Shown here: positions 1 to 6,498 of the stretch, piece after piece
How positions within the stretch are numbered: position 1 is the stretch's first letter
Layout: each line of letters starts with the position of its first letter
DNA from: Dehalococcoidia bacterium
GTDB lineage: Bacteria; Chloroflexota; Dehalococcoidia; UBA2979
Direction of reading: 5' to 3'
NCBI GenBank assembly: GCA_030745285.1
Contig: JASLOV010000047.1
Coordinates: 1-8,081 of the forward strand
Length of the DNA stretch: 8,081 nucleotides
The notes under the pieces: generated by a model
What the model was told of the DNA's origin: nothing
Databases searched by the model: none
The model's input: the letters and a program-made list of their open reading frames with translations, nothing else
Made by a program: the position numbers and the translations under genes

Positions 1-114
1 AAGCGGGACTTCGCGCGATCCGGTGGCGGGGCGGAAGAACATCACAACCACCAGCACGACGGCGGCGAGGATCAGCAGGTAGATGAACGAATTGCGCATG
101 AAGCGAGAGGTCAT
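1..114 (-). CDS. ftsH: FtsH, ATP-dependent zinc metalloprotease (N-terminal fragment)
   Basis: Only the first 38 codons are in the window; the gene continues off the left edge. The translation begins MTSRFMRNSFIYLLILAAVV and runs on to FRPATGSREVPL. It is a short basic N-terminus (Arg4, Arg7), a hydrophobic membrane segment at about residues 9-27, then the start of a polar extracytoplasmic stretch. This is the usual opening of FtsH, a membrane-anchored AAA+ zinc protease that degrades membrane and regulatory proteins. The ATG at 114 is preceded by GGAG (124-121) with 6-base spacing, which supports the start. The AAA+ and HExxH regions lie outside the window, so the call rests on the N-terminal anchor alone. 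Another single-pass membrane protein with a similar anchor remains possible. Confidence 0.72.
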   Translation of the reverse strand, partial: MTSRFMRNSFIYLLILAAVVLVVVMFFRPATGSREVPL

Positions 115-185
115 TCCGAGCTCCGACGGGATTCAGGTTGGATTGAACCAGCAGCGCTCCGGATGTCGGACACCGCAGGTGCTTC

Positions 186-212
186 CGGCATCCAGTGTAG
201 CATCGGATGCCG
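186..212. repeat. 8-bp inverted repeat in the ftsH leader, possible operator
   Basis: CGGCATCC at 186-193 pairs perfectly with GGATGCCG at 205-212 around an 11-base centre. Read on the minus strand, the centre contains TACACT (199-194), the best -10 candidate for ftsH. Such a dyad around a -10 element fits a repressor operator or a leader hairpin; which one is unknown. A second small dyad, GCAGT-G-ACTGC, lies at 212-222. A third, GCTGA/TCAGC at 221-225 and 235-239, could be a weak terminator for the tautomerase. No small gene is evident in the rest of 115-307. Confidence 0.5.
194..199 (-). promoter_or_regulatory. Candidate -10 element for ftsH (TACACT)
   Basis: On the minus strand the sequence reads TGC-TACACT-GG. 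This is an extended -10 (TGn) with four of six matches to TATAAT, and it predicts a leader of about 70 bases before the ftsH ATG at 114. No convincing -35 hexamer is seen at 16-18 bases. The same string GCTACACTGG occurs just before the fmdB-like gene at 1822. Confidence 0.35.
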
Positions 213-307
213 CAGTGACTGCTGATACAGCCTGTCAGCCACCCCTAATCATCGGAGTGATTGCGAACGCGGACAGCCCCGTGCCCGCGTGCGCTGGCGT
301 CGGGCGG

Positions 308-520
308 CTATCCGTCGTCTTCGTCGTCCTCATCGTCCTGGTCGATGTAGAGCTTGCCGCCCTTCGCCCAGTCCTCGACGGAGAACTGCTGGAAGAGTAC
401 CAGCGTGTCTTCCGGGCGGGTGTGCGCGATGTTGCAGACGGCGTCCGTGATCACGCGCACCAGTTCCCGCTTCTGGGCGATCGACCGCCCCGGCAGCATC
501 TCAATCCTGACGATCGGCAT
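308..520 (-). CDS. 4-oxalocrotonate tautomerase-like protein with acidic tail
   Basis: This is a 70-residue member of the tautomerase (4-OT) superfamily, small cytoplasmic beta-alpha-beta proteins that use an N-terminal proline as general base after Met removal. The translation starts MPIVRIEMLPGRS. Pro1 and Arg11 (numbered from Pro) match the 4-OT catalytic positions, and a GG-K-L turn sits near the end as in the family. The 4-OT Arg39 and Phe50 positions appear to be Leu39 and Trp50, so the substrate is probably not 4-oxalocrotonate. The protein ends in an unusual acidic tail, DQDDEDDEDDG. The ATG at 520 has GAGGAG (530-525) 4 bases upstream. An in-frame extension to an ATG at 715 reads through the GC-rich repeat array, has no such site, and would destroy the required N-terminal Pro. 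ftsH follows on the same strand after 193 bases, so the two are probably separately transcribed. Confidence 0.85.
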   Translation of the reverse strand: MPIVRIEMLPGRSIAQKRELVRVITDAVCNIAHTRPEDTLVLFQQFSVEDWAKGGKLYIDQDDEDDEDDG

Positions 521-571
521 ATGGCTCCTCCTCGGCGTCCCCGGCCGAGTCCAGCCGAGCAAGGTACGCGC

Positions 572-577
572 ATGATA
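572..577 (-). promoter_or_regulatory. Candidate -10 element for the tautomerase gene (TATCAT)
   Basis: On the minus strand this reads CG-TATCAT-GCGCG, five of six matches to TATAAT. It lies 51 bases before the tautomerase ATG, leaving a leader of about 45 bases that includes the GAGGAG site. No clear -35 box is visible. The 13-bp repeat array lies immediately upstream of it in this orientation. Confidence 0.3.
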
Positions 578-596
578 CGGGCGCGATGGCGGCGAG

Positions 597-655
597 GCGA
601 AGCAGGCAGGCGAAGCAGGCGGGCGAAGCAAGCAGCGAAGCAGGCGGGCGAAGGG
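597..655. repeat. Tandem array of five ~13-bp direct repeats
   Basis: The core GCGAAGCA starts at 597, 610, 623 and 635, and a 7/8 copy (GCGAAGGG) starts at 648. The spacings are 13, 13, 12 and 13 bases. The full unit is close to GCGAAGCAGGCGG, and a degenerate half-copy begins at 591. The array lies in the 200-base gap between the divergent tautomerase and rnhB genes, upstream of the tautomerase promoter candidate. It could be a repeated binding site, a curved or phased DNA element, or simple slippage expansion. It is too short and too regular for a CRISPR array, because there are no unique spacers. Confidence 0.8.
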
Positions 656-709
656 CCAGTAGGAACCCTCGTCAGAATTGATCACTTGCCTGCTCGCTTT
701 GGACGTGGC

Positions 710-715
710 TAGCAT
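710..715 (+). promoter_or_regulatory. Candidate -10 element for rnhB (TAGCAT), leaderless arrangement
   Basis: TAGCAT matches TATAAT at four of six positions and occupies -11 to -6 relative to the rnhB ATG at 721. Transcription would therefore begin at or next to the start codon. No Shine-Dalgarno sequence is present at normal spacing; the only GGA (701-703) is 17 bases away. The two facts together suggest a leaderless mRNA. TTGATC at 678-683 is too far away (26 bases) to act as its -35. Confidence 0.3.
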
Positions 716-720
716 GCGTC

Positions 721-1344
721 ATGGCTGCGGCTCGTCCGACCTGGCGTACTGAGCGAGCGCTGTGGAACGACGGCCGCGTGCGCGTCGCCGGTGTCGATGA
801 GGTTGGGCGCGGCCCGCTGGCCGGGCCGGTGCTGGCGGGGGCGGTGGTGCTGCGCTACAGTCGGGCGCGCTGGATCTCCCGTCTGCGCGACTCCAAGCTG
901 CTCCCGGCGAACGCGCGCGAGGAGCTGGCGGCGGAGGTGCGCGACCGCTGCGACTGGGGCATCGGCGCCGTCTCGCAGCAGACCATTGACCAGATCGGCA
1001 TCGCCCCGGCGACGCGACTGGCAATGCGTCGCGCGGTGCTCGCGCTCAATCAGTCGCCGGACGCGCTGATCGTCGATGGGCGCGAGCGGCTGGACTGTGC
1101 GATGGAGCAGCGTGCCCAGGTGCGGGCCGATGCGATGTGCAAGTCCGTGGCGGCGGCCAGCATCGTCGCGAAGGCGACGCGCGACGCGATCATGGACCGG
1201 CTGGCGGAGCGGTTTCCGGGCTACGGGCTGGAACGCAACAAGGGCTACGCCTCCACTGAACACCTCGATGCGCTCTTGCGGCTGGGCTACTCGACGGCGC
1301 ACCGGCTCTCGTTCCAACCGGTCCGCGCCGCGATCGCCTCGTAG
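721..1344 (+). CDS. rnhB: Ribonuclease HII
   Basis: RNase HII (207 aa, normal length) is a cytoplasmic enzyme that cuts the RNA strand of RNA-DNA hybrids and removes single misincorporated ribonucleotides from DNA. The hallmark block GVDEVGRGPLAGPV gives Asp26 and Glu27 and the GRG motif. DSKLL follows at residues 57-61, and IVDG supplies Asp119. Then RADAMCKSVAAASIVAK supplies Asp137, 18 residues on, as in the Thermotoga enzyme. The C-terminal signature GYGLERNKGYASTEH and LGYSTAHRLSFQPV are also present. All four metal-binding acids are therefore there. The start at 721 leaves a short N-terminal extension before the catalytic block. No Shine-Dalgarno sequence precedes it, and a leaderless transcript is likely. 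yraN follows after 28 bases, a common pairing in bacteria. Confidence 0.96.
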   Translation: MAAARPTWRTERALWNDGRVRVAGVDEVGRGPLAGPVLAGAVVLRYSRARWISRLRDSKLLPANAREELAAEVRDRCDWGIGAVSQQTIDQIGIAPATRLAMRRAVLALNQSPDALIVDGRERLDCAMEQRAQVRADAMCKSVAAASIVAKATRDAIMDRLAERFPGYGLERNKGYASTEHLDALLRLGYSTAHRLSFQPVRAAIAS

Positions 1345-1372
1345 CTGTGGGCGGCGGCGAGGTCACGGGGCG

Positions 1373-1750
1373 ATGAGCGAGACGGGCGGGGACTACCGCC
1401 AGCGGCTCGGGCGTCGGGGCGAGGACCTGGCCGCCGAGTACCTCGCCGAGCGCGGCTACGAGGTGATCGAGCGCAACGTGCGGCGTCGGGAGGGCGAGAT
1501 CGACCCGGTCGCCCTCCACCGCAAGACGCTGGTCTTCGTGGAGGTGAAGTTGCGCAGCCCCGGACCGTTCGGCGGGGCCGTCGAGGCGCTAACCGGCCGC
1601 AAACAGCGCCGTCTGCGCGAACTCGCCGCCGCCTACTCCGCCGATCACCCGGAGCTGCCCGGGGACCTGCGCATCGATCTCGTCGCCATCGACCTCAAGG
1701 AGGACGGTGATGTCGACGTGCAGCACCTCGAGAGCGCCATCGAGGGTTAG
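1373..1750 (+). CDS. yraN: UPF0102 (YraN) family nuclease-like protein
   Basis: This is a 125-residue member of UPF0102 (YraN), a small restriction-endonuclease-like fold family presumed to act on DNA; its cellular role is not settled. Visible family landmarks are GRRGEDLAAEYLAERGY (residues 13-29), RNVRRREGEID (34-44) and FVEVKLRS (55-62). The ID and EVK motifs resemble the metal-binding D-ExK core, with Asp44, Glu57 and Lys59. RIDLVAIDL at 100-108 is the conserved final strand. GEID is followed by Pro-Val-Ala where Leu-Ile-Ala is more usual. The ATG at 1373 has GAGGT (1359-1363) 9 bases upstream. The reading frame is open far upstream, but that part overlaps rnhB and has no family similarity. 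The gene is probably cotranscribed with rnhB. Confidence 0.92.
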   Translation: MSETGGDYRQRLGRRGEDLAAEYLAERGYEVIERNVRRREGEIDPVALHRKTLVFVEVKLRSPGPFGGAVEALTGRKQRRLRELAAAYSADHPELPGDLRIDLVAIDLKEDGDVDVQHLESAIEG

Positions 1751-1807
1751 GGCCGGGCGCCGGACGGAGAAGCGGGGCCCGTTATGGCAAGCGACGGGGC
1801 CTGCCGC

Positions 1808-1813
1808 TACACT
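1808..1813 (+). promoter_or_regulatory. Candidate -10 element for the fmdB-fmdB-translin unit (TACACT)
   Basis: TACACT in GCTACACTGG lies 8 bases before the ATG at 1822, so transcription would start within about two bases of the start codon. No Shine-Dalgarno sequence separates them, which again points to a leaderless message. The -35 region is weak (TGGCAA at 1785-1790). The gap 1751-1821 contains no clear terminator for yraN, so readthrough is also possible. Confidence 0.35.
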
Positions 1814-1821
1814 GGCCCGCG

Positions 1822-2247
1822 ATGCCCATCTATCAGTATGACTGCTCCGGCTGCGACCAGCGAGTCGACGTCTTCTTCCGCTCCACCAGCAACGTGGCGG
1901 ATCCCGTCTGCCCGGAGTGCGACGGGACGAACCTCACGCGCGTGATGTCGACGTTCGCCCGGGCCCGCAGCAGCAGCGACCGCGTCGACTCGATCGACTT
2001 CAACCAGGAGATGGGCCGCCTCGGCGGTGGCGGCGAGGGCGAGTTCGCTCGCTGGGCGAAGCGCGTGGGCAAGGAGTACGACGGCGAACTCGGCTCCAAC
2101 TTCGGCGAGATCGCGGAGCGCGCCGAGGCCGGCGAGGACCCGGTGGAGCGCGTCGACCCCGGGTTCAAGCTCAAGCACGCCATCGACAAGAAGAAGTCGG
2201 GCGGGGACGACTCGGGCGGGGCCGGTCACGGCGACCACAGCCACTGA
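1822..2247 (+). CDS. FmdB-family zinc-ribbon protein (first copy, His-rich tail)
   Basis: This 141-residue protein opens MPIYQYDCSGC, the signature of FmdB-type zinc ribbons. These are small regulatory or adaptor-like proteins of poorly known function, first named from a putative regulator of formamide/amide use. The ribbon has CxxC at residues 8-11 and 30-33, expected to hold one zinc. A helical region follows, with RWAKRVGKEYDGEL and FGEIAERAEAGEDP at about 76-112. The protein ends in a Lys/Gly/His-rich tail, HGDHSH, that might add metal binding. The start codon is fixed by the conserved MPIY. There is no Shine-Dalgarno sequence, and a -10-like TACACT sits directly in front. The stop overlaps the start of the next gene (TGATG), so the two are coupled. 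The zinc ribbon is certain from the sequence; the biological role is not. Confidence 0.88.
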   Translation: MPIYQYDCSGCDQRVDVFFRSTSNVADPVCPECDGTNLTRVMSTFARARSSSDRVDSIDFNQEMGRLGGGGEGEFARWAKRVGKEYDGELGSNFGEIAERAEAGEDPVERVDPGFKLKHAIDKKKSGGDDSGGAGHGDHSH

Positions 2248-2594
2248 TGCCGATCTACGAGTACCGCTGCGATGACTGCTCGGAGGTGACGAGCGTCTTC
2301 GTGCGCTCCGCCCACAAGAAGGTCGAGCCGCGGTGCGAGCACTGCGATTCCACCAGCCTCACTCGCATGATGTCTCGCGTGAACCGCACGAAGACGGAGC
2401 AGGAAGTGCTGGACGAACTGGGCGCGCCGGGCGCAGGGGGACGGCCCGAGGACGCCTACAAGGACCCGCGCCAGATCGGCCGCTGGGTGGAGAAGCGCTT
2501 CCAGGACTATGGCATGGACGTGCCCGACGAGACGCGCGAGATGATCGACGCGGCCCGTGAGGGCGAGATGCCCGACGCCGTGAAGGACCTCTGA
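2247..2594 (+). CDS. FmdB-family zinc-ribbon protein (second copy)
   Basis: This 115-residue tandem paralogue of the preceding gene starts MPIYEYRCDDC. CxxC pairs sit at residues 8-11 and 30-33, the same spacing as in the first copy. The similarity extends into the C-terminal helical part: GRWVEKRFQDYG and ETREMIDAAREGEMPDAV (about 78-112) align with RWAKRVGKEYDG and the GED-P stretch of copy one. The whole gene, not just the ribbon, therefore appears duplicated and diverged. The His-rich tail of copy one is absent here. The ATG overlaps the previous stop by one base and has no strong Shine-Dalgarno sequence, so translation is probably by reinitiation. The translin-like gene follows 3 bases after its stop. 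Function is unknown, as for most of the family. Confidence 0.87.
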   Translation: MPIYEYRCDDCSEVTSVFVRSAHKKVEPRCEHCDSTSLTRMMSRVNRTKTEQEVLDELGAPGAGGRPEDAYKDPRQIGRWVEKRFQDYGMDVPDETREMIDAAREGEMPDAVKDL

Positions 2595-2597
2595 CCG

Positions 2598-3245
2598 GTG
2601 GGTGACGAGCCGCTCGCGGGGGAGATCGAGTCGGCCGTTGCCGGCATCCGCTCCGACCTGCAGGCGGCATCCGTCGCGCGAGAGCGGGCGCTGCCGCTCT
2701 GCCGCACGGCGATCCGTTTCGCCGCCAACTGCATCCGCGCCGTCCACCGTGGCGAGATCCAGCAGGGTGAGGAGCTGCTCGCGCAGTCACGCGACGCCGT
2801 CGGCGAGGCGGCCGAGGCGCTGGCGGACTTTCCCCAGGTGATGCACGCCGGGTTCGTACACGACGCACAGAAGGAGTACGCGGAGGCGTCGGTGACGCTG
2901 GCGCTGGTCGATGGGCGCGAGCTGCCGCGGCCGGAGGCGCTGGGCGTTGGCGGCCCGGCCTACCTGCACGGTCTCTCGGAGACCGTCGGCGAGCTGCGCC
3001 GGCAGTTGCTGGACGCGCTGCGACGCGGCGCGATCGAGCAGTGCGAGCGCACGCTATCGCAGATGGACGACATCTACTCAATGCTCGTTACCGTCGACTA
3101 CCCGGATGCGATGACCGGCAACCTGCGCCGCTCCACCGACGCCGCCCGGGCGATCCTCGAACGCACGCGAGGGGACTACACGCTCGCCGTGCAACAGGAC
3201 CGCCTGGCCAGGAAGCTCGAAGGACTGAGCCCCCCGAGCAAGTAG
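2598..3245 (+). CDS. Translin/TRAX-family protein
   Basis: This 215-residue, mostly helical protein resembles the archaeal and bacterial translin-like proteins related to eukaryotic translin and TRAX, the subunits of the C3PO RNA-degrading complex. Family features include AIRFAANCIRAVHRGE (residues 38-53), GFVHDAQKEYAEA (85-97), YLHGLSETVGELRRQLLDALRRG (122-144), MDDIYSMLVTVDYPDA (156-171) and LRRSTDAARAILERTRGD (176-193). Glu93 and Glu96 in EYAEA match the spacing of the TRAX catalytic pair (Glu126/Glu129). Glu132 in GEL matches TRAX Glu197. The TRAX Asp193 position appears to be Glu128, a conservative change. The acids are thus compatible with an active RNase, but activity is inferred. The start is GTG, supported by AAGGA (2583-2587) 10 bases upstream and the 3-base gap after the second fmdB. 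Homologues are sometimes labelled haloacid dehalogenase in databases, which this sequence does not support. Confidence 0.83.
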   Translation: MGDEPLAGEIESAVAGIRSDLQAASVARERALPLCRTAIRFAANCIRAVHRGEIQQGEELLAQSRDAVGEAAEALADFPQVMHAGFVHDAQKEYAEASVTLALVDGRELPRPEALGVGGPAYLHGLSETVGELRRQLLDALRRGAIEQCERTLSQMDDIYSMLVTVDYPDAMTGNLRRSTDAARAILERTRGDYTLAVQQDRLARKLEGLSPPSK

Positions 3246-3255
3246 CGAAGTCTGT

Positions 3256-3284
3256 AGCGCTGCGAGTGACGGTCGTGCAGCGCT
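3256..3284 (+). terminator. Hairpin after the translin-like gene, weak terminator candidate
   Basis: AGCGCTGC (3256-3263) and GCAGCGCT (3277-3284) form a perfect 8-bp stem around a 13-base loop, starting 11 bases after the translin-like stop. No T-run follows, so intrinsic termination would be weak; an mRNA 3' stabiliser is an alternative. A looser 6-bp dyad, CGGCAG/CTGCCG (3314-3319 and 3346-3351), lies further on in the hppA leader. Confidence 0.4.
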
Positions 3285-3338
3285 CGATCAACGACTAACC
3301 CGCCTGTACGATTCGGCAGTGTCCCTACGCGGCGGGGC

Positions 3339-3347
3339 TGATACGCT
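3339..3347 (+). promoter_or_regulatory. Candidate extended -10 for hppA (TGATACGCT)
   Basis: TG-A-TACGCT has an extended -10 TGn and three of six matches to TATAAT, and is followed by GCCGCG. It would give a leader of about 33 bases, enough to include the strong AAGGGGAGGA site at 3374-3383. An alternative, TGTACGAT at 3305-3312, gives a longer leader. Neither has a good -35 box. Confidence 0.25.
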
Positions 3348-3386
3348 GCCGCGCGGTTCAATTGTGACGCCTCAAGGGGAGGACTG

Positions 3387-5471
<2,085 letters not shown>

Positions 5472-5493
5472 CTGCCTGCGAAGCACGTGAACT

Positions 5494-5521
5494 GAAACGG
5501 GCGCCTGCTGGCGCCCGTTTC
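5494..5521 (+). terminator. Strong GC-rich hairpin after hppA, intrinsic-type terminator
   Basis: GAAACGGGCGCC (5494-5505) and GGCGCCCGTTTC (5510-5521) form a perfect 12-bp stem with a TGCT loop, 22 bases after the hppA stop. The base of the stem is A-rich on the left and T-rich on the right, as in terminators where the U-tract is part of the stem. The symmetrical A/T ends could let it work in both directions and also stop the convergent hydrolase transcript. No separate T-run follows it. Confidence 0.8.
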
Positions 5522-5544
5522 GCGTCTGCCATGTGCGGGTCACC

Positions 5545-5604
5545 CTTCGACGGGCTCAGGGCGAGCGGTTGGGGACGTGCTCGCTCGTGGTGAGCCGCTC
5601 GAAC
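5545..5604. repeat. REP-like palindromic motif pair, inverted
   Basis: CTTCGACGGGCTCAGGGCGAGCG (5545-5567) faces a second, imperfect inverted copy, CGCTCGTGGTGAGCCGCTCGAAC (5582-5604). The blocks CGCTCG, TGAGCC and TCGAA are conserved between copies, 17 of 23 positions overall, with a 14-base centre. The motif closely resembles the TTCGAC-GCTCAGG-CGAACGG intergenic element I recall from many high-G+C environmental genomes. It sits between the convergent hppA and hydrolase genes, right after the terminator, a typical REP location. Genome copy number cannot be seen here. Confidence 0.6.
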
Positions 5605-5635
5605 CATGCCTACCTGTGCGCCGGCGGGCGGGACC

Positions 5636-6295
5636 TCAGTCGAGGTCGATGCCGAGTGTGCCGCGAGGGTCGCGCAGGAACGGGTTCACGGCACGCTCGG
5701 CGCCGACGGTGGTCGTCTGGTTGTGGCCGGGCAGTACCGCGGTCTCGTCCGGCAGCGTCAGCAGGTGCTCGCGGATCGAGCGGATCAGCGTCTCGGCGTC
5801 GCCGCCGGGGAAGTCGGAGCGGCCGACGGAGCCGGCGAAGAGCACGTCGCCGGTGAAGACGGCGCCCTCGCCGTAGAGGCAGAGCGAGCCGGGCGTGTGG
5901 CCAGGGCAGTGCAGGGCGGTCAGCGTCCTGCCGCCGAGCTCGATGGTGTCACCGTGGTCGAGGAAGCGGTCGGGTTCGCGCGGCGGGGTGACGTCGTGGC
6001 CGTACCAGGAGCCGGCGGTCGGCGCCTGCGCGGCGATCATCGGGTAGTCCAGGCGATGCATGTAGAACTTCGCGTCCGGCAGCGCCTCCAGCAGGTCGTG
6101 AACGCCGCCGCTGTGATCGAGATGGTGGTGGGTGGCGAGGATGCCGGTGATGTTGAACTCTCGCTCGCGGAACTGCGCCAGCAGCTCGGCGGCGTTGTCG
6201 CCGGGGTCGACGACGAGCGCGTCGCCGCTCTCCTCGTCGGCCAGCACGAAGCAGTTGGCGGCGAGCCGTCCGACGACGAAGCCCTGAACCTGCAC
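5636..6295 (-). CDS. Metallo-beta-lactamase-fold hydrolase, glyoxalase II-like
   Basis: This is a 219-residue cytoplasmic metallohydrolase of the glyoxalase II/YcbL-like group, which cleaves thioesters such as S-acyl-glutathione or related small substrates; the true substrate is unknown. Numbered from the GTG start, the metal ligands are THHHLDH (His56, His58, Asp60, His61), His133 in CPGHTPGS, Asp150 in FTGDVLF and His191 in LPGHN. This is a complete dinuclear site. GSVGRSDFPGGD and the C-terminal ERAVNPFL are typical of the short form of the family, which lacks the glutathione-binding C-terminal domain of classical GloB. The GTG at 6295 is chosen because AGGA lies 7 bases upstream and the translation VQVQGFVVG opens the first beta-strand. 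The in-frame ATG at 6448 would add 51 low-complexity Arg/Ala-rich residues and run into the divergent promoter. Confidence 0.9.
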   Translation of the reverse strand: MQVQGFVVGRLAANCFVLADEESGDALVVDPGDNAAELLAQFREREFNITGILATHHHLDHSGGVHDLLEALPDAKFYMHRLDYPMIAAQAPTAGSWYGHDVTPPREPDRFLDHGDTIELGGRTLTALHCPGHTPGSLCLYGEGAVFTGDVLFAGSVGRSDFPGGDAETLIRSIREHLLTLPDETAVLPGHNQTTTVGAERAVNPFLRDPRGTLGIDLD

Positions 6296-6442
6296 GGTGT
6301 TGTCCTGACTGCCAGTCGCCGATTGTCGCCAGAGTCGGCGTCGATCGTCGGTGAGCAGAAGGCTGCTGGCAAGGTCGGTCGCTCCTCGCGCGGCGTGCCC
6401 CGCCCGTCCGGCTACGTATCCTCGTCGCTGCGCCGCAGGCGT

Positions 6443-6448
6443 TATCAT
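6443..6448 (+). promoter_or_regulatory. Candidate -10 element for the CoA-transferase gene (TATCAT)
   Basis: TATCAT has five of six matches to TATAAT and is followed by GCCGCC. It lies 50 bases before the TTG start at 6499, almost the same distance as the identical TATCAT before the tautomerase. No good -35 box is seen. The 203-base divergent gap (6296-6498) shows no RNA gene; a small AGCAG-AAGG-CTGCT hairpin lies inside it. No clear promoter was found for the hydrolase. Confidence 0.35.
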
Positions 6449-6486
6449 GCCGCCGTCATGTCAGGCGAACGTACCCACCGCCCTTC

Positions 6487-6492
6487 GGGGAG
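6487..6492 (+). promoter_or_regulatory. Shine-Dalgarno sequence that fixes a TTG start
   Basis: GGGGAG is followed by 6 bases (TCCGAG) and then TTG at 6499. The nearby ATG at 6458 is in a different frame, and later GTG codons fall inside the conserved GVRVLD strand. TTG is therefore the best start for the CoA-transferase. Confidence 0.65.
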
Positions 6493-6498
6493 TCCGAG

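Noticed and set aside
591..655. 13-bp repeats considered as a CRISPR array
   Set aside because: Repeats are too short, there are no unique spacers of about 30 bases, and no cas gene is nearby.
83..712. 209-residue plus-strand frame across the left intergenic regions
   Set aside because: It crosses the ftsH start and the whole tautomerase gene in antisense and reads through the 13-bp repeat array. No motif and no Shine-Dalgarno sequence.
521..715. N-terminal extension of the tautomerase to the ATG at 715
   Set aside because: It would bury the catalytic N-terminal proline and translates repeat DNA. The internal ATG at 520 has its own GAGGAG site.
6296..6448. N-terminal extension of the hydrolase to the ATG at 6448
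   Set aside because: The added 51 residues are Arg/Ala-rich with no similarity to the family, and GTG at 6295 has a well-spaced AGGA.
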